The notes under the pieces were generated by a model, which worked only from the letters and a program-made list of their open reading frames with translations, had not been told where the DNA came from and ran no database searches. From assembly GCA_031273485.1 (NCBI GenBank), contig JAISRS010000356.1, forward strand, positions 1-10,188: DNA of 10,188 nt, written 5' to 3'. This DNA comes from Prevotellaceae bacterium (GTDB lineage Bacteria; Bacteroidota; Bacteroidia; Bacteroidales; UBA932). Of this stretch, positions 1 to 6,884 are shown one piece after another (within the stretch, counting starts at the first letter, position 1; each line of letters opens with the position of its first letter). Made by a program: the position numbers and the translations under genes.

Positions 1-588
1 GCAGTATTTATAAAAAGCAGCGGGGAATATTCCCAGTGTCCGCAAAACGATTTGCCGGAATATGCCTTCATAGGCAGATCGAATGTAGGTAAATCGTCCT
101 TAATCAACATGCTTACCAACAGACATAAGTTAGCGCTGGTATCCTCCACTCCGGGCAAAACTATGCTGATTAATCATTTTCTGATAAATAATAACTGGCA
201 TCTGGTGGATTTGCCGGGCTACGGATATGTGAAGTCGTCAAAAAACAAAAGAGAGGAGTTTATACCGATGACAATGAATTATATTCTAAACCGCAAACAG
301 TTAGTTCTGCTTTTTGCACTTATCGACAGCCGCCTTGAACCGCAAACGATAGATATTAATTTCATAAATACATTAGGAGAGAATCAAATACCCTTTGCTA
401 TAGTCTTCACCAAAACGGATAAACTCTCAAAAACCGCCCTGAACCGACAACTGGAAAACTATAAAAACACTCTCTCCGAAATGTGGGAAGAATTACCGCC
501 AATCTTCACCACATCAACGGAAACCGGCTTCGGACGACAGGAAATACTGGATTATATCGAAACTCTTAATAAAAACTATACCGGCTAA
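1..588 (+). CDS. engB: Ribosome-biogenesis GTPase EngB/YihA/YsxC (5' end outside window)
   Basis: EngB is a TrmE-Era-EngA-YihA family GTPase needed for late assembly of the large ribosomal subunit; it acts in the cytoplasm. The frame is open from base 1 and reads AVFIKSSGEYSQCPQNDLPEYAFIGRSNVG..., so the ATG-like methionine of an internal TTG at 52 is not the true start. Family members normally begin about five residues before this point, so only a few codons are missing. All G motifs are visible: G1 GRSNVGKSS, G2 region SSTPGKT, G3 DLPGYG, G4 TKTD and G5 TST followed by GFG. The C-terminal end is normal for the family (about 200 aa in total). The stop codon TAA at 586-588 is also the first three bases of a tandem repeat. 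What lies upstream, and hence any operon partner, cannot be seen. The identification is very secure. Confidence 0.97.
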   Translation, partial: AVFIKSSGEYSQCPQNDLPEYAFIGRSNVGKSSLINMLTNRHKLALVSSTPGKTMLINHFLINNNWHLVDLPGYGYVKSSKNKREEFIPMTMNYILNRKQLVLLFALIDSRLEPQTIDINFINTLGENQIPFAIVFTKTDKLSKTALNRQLENYKNTLSEMWEELPPIFTTSTETGFGRQEILDYIETLNKNYTG

Positions 589-851
589 TTTAATTATGAA
601 TTATGAATTATGAATTGCCGTAGCGTATGTCTCCTGCTGTTCCACGCACGGATTGCAAATCCGCGCGAGCGGTGGGTAATTTAATTATGAATTATGAATT
701 GCCGTAGCGTATGTTTCCTGCTGTTCCATGCACGAATTACAAATCCGCGCGAGCGGCGGGTAATTTAATTATGAATTATTAATTATGAATTGCCGTAGCG
801 TATGTCTCCTGCTGTTCCACGCACGGATTGCAAATCCGCGCGAGCGGCGCG
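586..851. repeat. Three tandem intergenic units of 84-91 bp
   Basis: Units start at 586, 677 and 761, each with TAATTTAATTATGAATT. Each continues with GCCGTAGCGTATGT, CCTGCTGTTCCA and then the hairpin module GCACGGATT-n-AATCCGCGC. The module is at 646-672, 730-756 and 821-847. The length difference comes from a nested 7-bp ATGAATT repeat: three copies in unit 1, two in unit 2, and three in unit 3, one of them changed to ATTAATT. Units 1 and 3 are closer to each other than to unit 2, which has CACGAATTAC in the module. No open reading frame of note crosses the array. It fills most of the gap between engB and the end of the susCD operon. Confidence 0.93.
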
Positions 852-873
852 GTGGTCAACCCCCAAAACCAAT

Positions 874-910
874 TCAACCCCAACAGGATTTAGCATCCTG
901 TCAGGGTTGA
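874..910 (-). terminator. Hairpin downstream of susD, probable transcription end of susCD
   Basis: The arms TCAACCC-ca-ACAGGAT (874-889) and ATCCTGT-ca-GGGTTGA (895-910) pair around the loop TTAGC, giving 14 base pairs interrupted by one two-base mismatch. The hairpin lies 47 bp past the susD stop on the strand read leftwards. The following bases on that strand are T-rich but include no uninterrupted U tract, so termination strength is uncertain. Its core resembles the CCCTAACAGGG hairpins found elsewhere in the window, so it may be a member of that repeat family serving as a terminator. Confidence 0.55.
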
Positions 911-956
911 TTAATTAAAATCAAAATCAAACTTAAATTGAATTAAATTCATAATT

Positions 957-2729
957 CTATTGCCAGGTTGGTCCGTCGTGCCAGTCGGGTTTTGCCCAGA
1001 ACAGGACATCTTTGTAATTGTCCTGCGAGCCGACCTGCGTCGAGAAATTCGTATTATTATTGCGTTCGTTTTCGGGATACCGCAAGCGATTGCAGGGATA
1101 GGGAATTTCCGCGTTAGGGTCGCGATCCTTCTGATACGACATGCGCGGATAACCTGTTCGACGCAAGTCGTTCCACTGTTCTCCGGCGTACATGTATCCG
1201 AAATTCAACCATTTTTGTTCCAGAATAGCTTCAAGCTGTTCGGTGTATGAGGAACCGTCGATTCTTGAAGACCAGCGATCGTCGGCAAACTTGTCGATCC
1301 AGGCGTCGGTGGGTTTGGCGTTATTGATCACCACGCGGAAGCTGTAGCTTGTGGAACTCGTCCCGGTGATTTGCGATTCGTGAGCAGTGCGATTGTCCTG
1401 ATATTTGAAATAAAAATCAACAGACTGTTTTATGGCGGTTTTGAAAGCCGCCTTGGCGTCGCCCTGCGCCCAGCCGCGCTGGAAGGCTTCGGCTTTGATG
1501 AAACTCACTTCGGCGGCGGTGATGATGGGATTATCCCAGTTGCGATTATTCTTAAAGAAGCCGTTTTCGCGGATATACGAGAAATAAGCCCTGTTTGCGC
1601 TTGGATACAGATATGTTTCCCAGACATTGTAGTCCATTGCGGCGCAGGCTCCGCGGAACACCTTCGGGACGGCTTTACCGTTTTTCGGCGGGTCGGCAAC
1701 AACTTCTTCCTCCGGCGTCAGAACGGCAAATTCGCCGTTTACTGTAGCCAGACAGAACAGTATCGGCAAACGGGGGTCGTCCTGACCGTCAACCCAGACG
1801 CCGCCGTCGCCGGCTTTTTGCATACGCTTGATCATCTCCGTGGAGGCGATTCGCAGATTTATCCAGTCGAATCCGCTGCCGCCGTTGACGTCCAGCGCCG
1901 AACCGCTTTTATTTACCTGCGCTATACACACATTTTGGTCGTTGGTTTCGATCACCGGATTATTGGAGGCATTGCCCAGAATCTCCGCTATCACTCCCTG
2001 ACCCTTCGACGCCAAAGCTCCGTTGGCGGACACTAATAAAGCCACGCGCAAACGCACGGAGTTCACATAACGACGCCATTTATCCAAATCGCCCCTGTTA
2101 ATAAAATCCTGCCCTTTGAACAGCGGGTCGGGTTCCGCAACGGCGGCGAATCGAGTATTAAGTTCCCCAAGTCGGTCGAGAATCCTTCCATAAATCTCCT
2201 GATCGTCCTGATACTTGGGATGAGCCTTGGAAATGTCGCCCGTTACGGCAACCTGCCCCACCTCGTCGAAGGGAATATCTCCGAAACTGCTCATAATATA
2301 AGCCGTCATTGCATACAGCTGCGTTTCGGCAGCCAGCATGTAGGCTTCGGATGCCGGTTTTTCGGCTTCGGGCAAAGCCTCAAAAACGGACTGCATAAAG
2401 TGCCAGGACGAAATCATCTTAGCCAAATCGCCGTAAGGCGGCATCCCGTCGGTATAACCCTCAAGACGGTAAAACGTATTATTGTCTAACGTGATGCCTA
2501 TGGTGTTAGCCTGCTTCACGAGCACCTGCGCTTCCCACCCGAAAAAGCGTCCGTAGGTGCTCATAGCCCATTCCTTCGACAGGAGCAAAGTGCCTGCAAA
2601 CAATTTGGGCAGCTCAACGGTGGAGGATTTGCCCGGGTCTCTGTATTTTTCGTCGAAATCAGCTTCGCTGCATCTGCTGAACGTAAACACGCAGGCAAAA
2701 AGTATGGTAATTAAAATTATTCTTTTCAT
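957..2729 (-). CDS. SusD/RagB-type outer-membrane nutrient-binding lipoprotein (SusD_2 group)
   Basis: Proteins of this family sit on the cell surface as a lid over the partner SusC channel and bind the nutrient before TonB-dependent import. The start at 2729 is chosen because it gives a proper signal peptide, MKRIILITILFACVFTFSRC. An in-frame ATG at 2762 would add 11 hydrophilic residues and abut the susC stop. The likely lipidated cysteine is Cys20, followed by acidic residues (SEADFDE) like Bacteroidetes surface-export signals. Arg at -1 is not the usual lipobox residue; Cys13 (LFAC) is an alternative but very early. The N-terminal FDEKYRDPGK segment and the WNDLRRTGYPR motif near residues 519-529 are typical of the SusD-like_2 group. 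The length of 590 aa fits. It follows susC by 33 bp on the same strand, so the two are surely cotranscribed. The ligand is unknown. Confidence 0.93.
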   Translation of the reverse strand: MKRIILITILFACVFTFSRCSEADFDEKYRDPGKSSTVELPKLFAGTLLLSKEWAMSTYGRFFGWEAQVLVKQANTIGITLDNNTFYRLEGYTDGMPPYGDLAKMISSWHFMQSVFEALPEAEKPASEAYMLAAETQLYAMTAYIMSSFGDIPFDEVGQVAVTGDISKAHPKYQDDQEIYGRILDRLGELNTRFAAVAEPDPLFKGQDFINRGDLDKWRRYVNSVRLRVALLVSANGALASKGQGVIAEILGNASNNPVIETNDQNVCIAQVNKSGSALDVNGGSGFDWINLRIASTEMIKRMQKAGDGGVWVDGQDDPRLPILFCLATVNGEFAVLTPEEEVVADPPKNGKAVPKVFRGACAAMDYNVWETYLYPSANRAYFSYIRENGFFKNNRNWDNPIITAAEVSFIKAEAFQRGWAQGDAKAAFKTAIKQSVDFYFKYQDNRTAHESQITGTSSTSYSFRVVINNAKPTDAWIDKFADDRWSSRIDGSSYTEQLEAILEQKWLNFGYMYAGEQWNDLRRTGYPRMSYQKDRDPNAEIPYPCNRLRYPENERNNNTNFSTQVGSQDNYKDVLFWAKPDWHDGPTWQ

Positions 2730-2762
2730 TTCTTTTTTTAGATTTAATTTATTATATAACAT

Positions 2763-5700
2763 TTAAAAAGTAGCCCTTACGGAAACGCCAAACGAGCGGA
2801 CGGGAGAAGCCGAAGCGCCGATTTCCAGCTGACTTTTCCAGTCGGTGCCGTTGCTTGTTTCAGGGTCATAATTTGGTATAGCCTTGTAGATATAGAACAG
2901 GTTACGCCCGAATACCGACATGGTCAGATTCTTCAGCACGTTTGTTTTTTCTATCACGCCTTTCGGCAGACTGTAGGACAGAGCCAATTCGCGCAACTTC
3001 CACCAGTTGTTCCTGAACAGACCGTTCGACATGGTTTGATTCGGAACGCCGCCGCCCGAAACGCCGAACGAAGAGGCAACATACCCGTCGTAGGGAATCA
3101 CCGTAGCGTTTTCCTCATACGAGCCGTCAGCCTGTTCCACCACGCCGTCCAGCACGATGCCGTTCTGTTTCGTAATACCCTTGTCGGGATTGGTGTAGGT
3201 CAAAAATCCTGCGCCTTCCCTGTTCCGGGTATCGACATTTACGCCCATTGCCATGGAATTGTAGTACATCCTGTTAAAGACATAACCGCCGATGCGGAAA
3301 TCCGTCATAACATCCAGCGCCCAATCCCTGTACGAAAGCGAAGTGCCGATGCCTCCAACGGCTTTCGGCATGGCGTTGGCAACGACTCTCTGTTCGGGAA
3401 GCATCACATAATTGCCGTCGGCATTCACCACGCGACGTCCCGCATGAGGTCCGCTTTCAACAACCTTGTAAACATGGGAGAAATAATCGCCCATCGAACG
3501 ACCCACAAACGAGCGGTTGTAACCCATCCCTCCCTCGTACATGTTGTGCTGAATGTAGGATACTCCCGCTGCCAGACTTTCGATGTTGTTGGTGTTGAAT
3601 CCCGCGTTGGCGCGGATGTACCATGAGAAGTTGCGGGTTTGAACGGGCGTTCCGTAGAGCGAAAATTCGACCCCGCGGTTGGTCATCACGCCGGAGTTTA
3701 CCCAGATATCGGAGCTTCCGCTCGACGGCGCCAGAGGTATCTGCACAAGCATGTCGGAGATTCGGCGGTTGTAGTACGATATTTCAAAACCGAAGCGATT
3801 TTCGAGGAACTTGTTCTCAATACCGATTTCAAACTCTTTGGTAGTTTCGGGTTTCAGTCCGTTGTTGCCCAAATTGGCGGGGATTTGATTATAAAGAAAC
3901 CCTCCCGGATCGGACTGCGCTATGTAAGCCATATTGGCGGCGTAAGCCTCCGGGGCGTTACCCACAATACCGTACGACAGACGCAGTTTTCCGTACTGAT
4001 ACCATGCCGGCAGCGCGAAAGCGTCGCTGTAAAGGAAACTTGCGCTTGCCGAAGGATAAAAATAATCGCGACTGCCTGCGGGCAAAGTCGAAGAAGTTTC
4101 CTGACGACCGGTAAGGTCAAGAAATACAAAATCGCCGTACGAAACACCCAGCGAACCGACCCAGGCAGTCTTGAGCAGTTCCATTTTGCGATTCGTGTTC
4201 GGGTCAACCGACATGGAGCCTTTGCGACCGTTGGTGAGCTGAAACACGTTATCCATAGCAAGTCCTCCGTTGGTTCCGGCAAACAGGGAATTCATCTTTT
4301 CCGTTCTCGCCTGCCAGCCTGCGTTGGCGGTCAGGGTAACTTTTTCGGACAGCTTTTTGTTGAACATCAACATCACGTCGCCGTAAAGTATTTGATAGGA
4401 TTTTTGCAGCGTGGTATAAGCTCCCGTAACCTCGTTATCGTTAGGATAGGCAGCCGCCGGATATTGCGAACGGTTGCGTTCCTCCTGCGCCGTTGCGGTG
4501 TGGTCGGTTGCAAGACGGGCTTTGGCGGTAAGGAAATCGGCAATTTTCCATGTCGGCGCAACGCTTGCAATAAAGCGCTGTTCCAGTTCGTCCGAATTGT
4601 TTTCGTAGATATTCCACAACATGCCTCGCACGCCGTTCACAAACGCGTCCGAATTGTATTTAAAATACTCGTCCATAGTATAAACAGCGCCCTTTTCGGT
4701 ATTGATATATCCCATCGAAGTTTTATACATTCTTTTCATCATGGGAATATCCAGAAACGAATTGAACATGTCACTATAGGAGCCATATACGCCGAGCGAA
4801 GCCTGCGCGCGGTTCACGAAACGCTGCACAATGTAATTGCCCGTGTAATCCAGCCACAGTTTGTCGTTGAATCTGACCGTGCCGACCAGATTGAAATTGT
4901 GCTTGCCGTAGTCGCCCGACAGGGCATTCGGCGTTTCGTCCACGTAAGTGTAGGAAAAACGGTTGTTTGAATTGTTGCTTCCCTGATTCAGGGCGATGTT
5001 GTAAATCTGACTGATTCCGGTGCGGAACAATTCATTCCACGGCTTGGTGGAGATGGGGGAATAGGCGCGCGTCTTTCCATCGACATACAACACTTCCTTC
5101 CCGTCGAACGCCGGTCCCCAGGCGGCGCGCTGATAGTCCGGATAGCGTTTGCCGGTAACGGCGTCGATGTTAAAGCCGCCGTTTTTGATTTGCTCGTCGT
5201 TTAAACTTTCCGTTGTTCCTCCGGGACCGTACTTTGTCTGAATCGGAGGCACATTGGCTACAAAATTAGCTTGAAAGCTGACGTTTGCATCCACCGTAAC
5301 GCCTGTTCCCGTAGCTCTTTTGCTTGTGATGATGATAGCTCCGTTGGCGGCTTCCGAACCGTAGAGAGCCGTAGCGGCGGCGCCTTTGAGGATGGAGATG
5401 GTTTCGATGTCTTCGGGATTGATGTCCACCAGCCCGTTCGACCGTATTCTTCCTCCCGACCCTATGGACGAGAAATCTCTTGCGGAAATGCTGCTGCTTC
5501 CGGCGTCGCTGCCGTTTGTGGCGTTACCGTTACGCACCGGCACTCCGTTGAGAATAACCAGCGGCTGCGTGTTTCCGTTGATAGACGACAGTCCGCGCAC
5601 ATTGATGGATACCCCGCCGGCAACGCCTCCCTGGGTATTTTGGATTCTCACTCCGGAGGCTTTACCGTAGAGCGCCGTCGCAAAGTTTGACGTGCCTACC

Positions 5701-6125
5701 TTCGTAAGCTCCTTTGCCGAAATTGTAGTTACGGCATAACCCAGCGCTTTTGCTTCGCGCGAGATGCCCAAAGCTGTCACAACTACTTCCTCCAGCGCCT
5801 CGCCTTCTTTCAACGACACGTTAATAACCGTCTGACTTCCCACGGTGATTTCCTTAGCGGTGAATCCCACAAAGGAGAAAACCAAAACGGCGTTTCTATC
5901 GGATACATTGATACTGTATTTTCCATCGGCGCCACTGAGTACGCCCACAGTGGTTCCTTTCACAGTGACGCTCGCGCTTTGAAGGGCTTCCCCGGCAAGG
6001 TCGGTCACTGTTCCTGTTACATTAATACCGCCCTGAGAAAACAGGACACACGAATACACACATACGCATATCGTTAATAGCGCTTTTCGAGGTGTGTACA
6101 ATAATTTAATAATTTTTTTATTCAT
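2763..6125 (-). CDS. SusC/RagA-family TonB-dependent outer-membrane receptor
   Basis: This is the transport channel of a SusCD nutrient importer: a 22-strand outer-membrane barrel energised by TonB-ExbBD. Residues 1-31 form a signal peptide (MNKKIIKLLY..., cut near VLFSQG). Residues 35-108 are the CarboxypepD_reg-like domain, with GTVTDLAGEALQSASVTVKG and DGKYSI. The EEVVVTALG stretch at 112-120 is the TonB-box/SusC signature. The plug follows, with VRGLSSING and PLVILNGVP near 177-196 and SILKGAAATALYGSEAANG further on. The remainder is barrel, ending in Phe (VRATF), as outer-membrane barrels usually do. Length of 1120 aa is standard. There is no N-terminal STN domain, so direct signalling to an anti-sigma factor is not expected. 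PLVILNGVP replaces the commoner IDGVP. The nearest TAnnTTTG on this strand is about 600 bp upstream (6722-6729). No enzymes adjoin the pair, so the substrate stays open. Confidence 0.96.
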   Translation of the reverse strand: MNKKIIKLLYTPRKALLTICVCVYSCVLFSQGGINVTGTVTDLAGEALQSASVTVKGTTVGVLSGADGKYSINVSDRNAVLVFSFVGFTAKEITVGSQTVINVSLKEGEALEEVVVTALGISREAKALGYAVTTISAKELTKVGTSNFATALYGKASGVRIQNTQGGVAGGVSINVRGLSSINGNTQPLVILNGVPVRNGNATNGSDAGSSSISARDFSSIGSGGRIRSNGLVDINPEDIETISILKGAAATALYGSEAANGAIIITSKRATGTGVTVDANVSFQANFVANVPPIQTKYGPGGTTESLNDEQIKNGGFNIDAVTGKRYPDYQRAAWGPAFDGKEVLYVDGKTRAYSPISTKPWNELFRTGISQIYNIALNQGSNNSNNRFSYTYVDETPNALSGDYGKHNFNLVGTVRFNDKLWLDYTGNYIVQRFVNRAQASLGVYGSYSDMFNSFLDIPMMKRMYKTSMGYINTEKGAVYTMDEYFKYNSDAFVNGVRGMLWNIYENNSDELEQRFIASVAPTWKIADFLTAKARLATDHTATAQEERNRSQYPAAAYPNDNEVTGAYTTLQKSYQILYGDVMLMFNKKLSEKVTLTANAGWQARTEKMNSLFAGTNGGLAMDNVFQLTNGRKGSMSVDPNTNRKMELLKTAWVGSLGVSYGDFVFLDLTGRQETSSTLPAGSRDYFYPSASASFLYSDAFALPAWYQYGKLRLSYGIVGNAPEAYAANMAYIAQSDPGGFLYNQIPANLGNNGLKPETTKEFEIGIENKFLENRFGFEISYYNRRISDMLVQIPLAPSSGSSDIWVNSGVMTNRGVEFSLYGTPVQTRNFSWYIRANAGFNTNNIESLAAGVSYIQHNMYEGGMGYNRSFVGRSMGDYFSHVYKVVESGPHAGRRVVNADGNYVMLPEQRVVANAMPKAVGGIGTSLSYRDWALDVMTDFRIGGYVFNRMYYNSMAMGVNVDTRNREGAGFLTYTNPDKGITKQNGIVLDGVVEQADGSYEENATVIPYDGYVASSFGVSGGGVPNQTMSNGLFRNNWWKLRELALSYSLPKGVIEKTNVLKNLTMSVFGRNLFYIYKAIPNYDPETSNGTDWKSQLEIGASASPVRSFGVSVRATF

Positions 6126-6213
6126 AACTAAAGTTTCCCATAGAAACAGTTTTTTGGTGAAGTTGTTTAAAATTTCTGTTAAATTGGGGGGGAGCGCCCC
6201 TCGTCCTGCCGCG

Positions 6214-6391
6214 CCGCTCGCGCGGATTTGTAATCCGTGCGGCAGCCCCCTAACAGGGTTTAAAATCCCTGTCAGGGTTTGAGAGGAGGGGCTTTTCGTT
6301 TAAGGACTTTAAAGTCTTTAAAGTCTTTAAAGACCTTAAAGTCCTTAAACCTCTCGGCGGGGACGCACGGATTACAAATCCGCGCGAGCGG
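6214..6391. repeat. Composite palindromic element with perfect 27-bp terminal inverted repeats
   Basis: Positions 6214-6240 and 6365-6391 are exact reverse complements (27 of 27), each containing the GCACGGATT-n-AATCCGCGC module. Between them lie a hairpin (6248-6277, CCCTAACAGGG with CCCTGTCAGGG) and a 53-bp near-perfect palindrome (6298-6350). TTTGAGAGG follows the hairpin, and the matching CCTCTC follows the palindrome, giving another nested pair. There is no coding capacity, and no clear target-site duplication is visible at the ends. It is MITE-like or REP-like in form. It lies about 90 bp upstream of susC, in the position of that gene's leader or promoter region. Confidence 0.85.
6298..6350. 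repeat. 53-bp near-perfect palindrome of CTTTAAAG units
   Basis: The outer 15 bases on each side (6298-6312 and 6336-6350) are perfect reverse complements. After one A/C mismatch at 6313/6335 the next ten positions also pair, down to a single central T at 6324. The interior is made of repeated AAAGTCTTT steps, which suggests growth by slippage or palindrome duplication. Related palindromes are at 7726-7759 and 7841-7864. Confidence 0.9.
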
Positions 6392-6397
6392 CAGCGG

Positions 6398-6423
6398 GGG
6401 GGATTTTAAACCCTGTTAGGGGC
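6398..6423. repeat. Half copy of the CCCTAACAGGG hairpin module, inverted
   Basis: GGATTTTAAACCCTGTTAGG reads as the reverse complement of the loop and left arm of the hairpin at 6248-6277, but the other arm is replaced by a G run (6395-6402). It therefore cannot form the full hairpin. It sits seven bases outside the right inverted repeat of the composite element and looks like a truncated neighbouring copy. Confidence 0.6.
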
Positions 6424-6500
6424 GCAAAGCGTCATCCCTGCCGGCGTCTCATCCCCTACCCTTGGGGGGTTGGGAGTGGGAGGACTGTCATTTTTTCTTG

Positions 6501-6529
6501 TTTGTGTCGGAATAATTATTATAACTTTG
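6501..6529 (+). promoter_or_regulatory. Bacteroidetes-type promoter reading rightwards
   Basis: TAACTTTG at 6522-6529 matches the TAnnTTTG -7 consensus exactly. A TTTG at 6501-6504 lies 17 bp upstream, slightly short of the usual 19-21; the CTTG ending at 6500 gives 21. Transcription would begin near 6536. The next gene on this strand is the SGNH hydrolase, 350 bp downstream, so either it has a long structured leader or a separate small RNA is made here. Confidence 0.5.
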
Positions 6530-6604
6530 CACTTTAAAATTGATAATTTTTTTGCCTATGGTATAAAAGAAAGATGCGATAATACGCATGTGATAAGACA
6601 TATT

Positions 6605-6715
6605 AAAAAAGGCGTTTAGCTGATTATTCTTGTTTTATGAAATCTCGACAATTTCAGGAGCAACCAAGAGTAAAGCACAGACGCCCACGCTTCGGCGTGG
6701 GCTTTACTTATTATT
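6605..6715 (-). ncRNA. Candidate small RNA or susCD leader RNA
   Basis: A consensus promoter at 6722-6751 would start a leftward transcript near 6715. The first part of the RNA folds as AGTAAAG with CTTTACT outside the 8-bp stem GCCCACGC/GCGTGGGC. A second hairpin, TGAAAT/ATTTCA, follows (6638-6656), and then a run of six U at 6610-6605. A further weak hairpin, ATGCG/CGCAT with a U-rich tail, lies near 6574-6589 and could be the real end. No ORF of convincing quality covers this stretch. No known RNA family was recognised, including SRP RNA, tmRNA and RNase P. It may equally be the 5' part of a 590-nt susCD leader. The ends and the strand are inferred. Confidence 0.35.
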
Positions 6716-6750
6716 TGGTTGCAAAGGTAGTCGAGAACCTCATAAAACAA
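6630..6750. repeat. 121-bp nested inverted repeat (long hairpin with UUCG loop)
   Basis: Five stems nest around one centre. They are TTGTTTTATGA/TCATAAAACAA (6630-6640 with 6740-6750), CTCGAC/GTCGAG (6644-6649 with 6730-6735) and GCAACCAA/TTGGTTGC (6660-6667 with 6715-6722). Inside these are AGTAAA/TTTACT (6669-6674 with 6703-6708) and GCCCACGC/GCGTGGGC (6683-6690 with 6695-6702). The loop is TTCG, flanked by C and G on the + strand, the extra-stable tetraloop. In total 39 pairs are separated by small internal loops and one eight-base bulge. The pairing is read directly from the sequence; whether it acts as RNA or as DNA is not known. Confidence 0.9.
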
Positions 6751-6751
6751 A
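6722..6751 (-). promoter_or_regulatory. Consensus Bacteroidetes promoter reading leftwards
   Basis: On the - strand, TTTG (6751-6748) is followed after 18 bp by TACCTTTG (6729-6722), close to the TTTG-N19-21-TAnnTTTG consensus. It lies within the right arm of the long inverted repeat. Downstream on this strand are the candidate small RNA and then susC, 597 bp away. No other TAnnTTTG was found between it and susC, so it is the best visible promoter for the operon. Confidence 0.6.
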
Positions 6752-6884
6752 TATCATGAGTTTTGTCCACGCTTTTTTTATGCGCGTATGAAACCCCAAA
6801 ATTCGAGACAAAACCCAAGTCTGAATTAAGCCGAAAACAAGACTCAAAACAGGGAGTAGGCGTATAATCAAAATAAATTAAATT

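Noticed and set aside
2730..2762. Upstream ATG at 2762 as the SusD-like start
   Set aside because: It directly abuts the susC stop and would put MLYNKLNLKKE before an otherwise normal signal peptide; the ATG at 2729 is preferred.
3639..4970. Long open frame (443 codons) on the + strand opposite susC, and shorter ones opposite susD
   Set aside because: These are antisense shadows of a GC-biased coding strand; the translations are rich in Arg, His and Val with no domain, whereas susC and susD on the other strand match their families throughout.
6630..6750. 6S RNA, because the internal loop coincides with promoter-like sequence
   Set aside because: The promoter elements point from the closing stem towards the loop, the reverse of the 6S arrangement, and no conserved 6S sequence was recognised. 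The idea could still be tested with a covariance model.
6240..6880. Insertion sequence remnant
   Set aside because: Inverted repeats are present, but no fragment of transposase-like coding sequence was found in any frame, so only a non-coding repeat is claimed.
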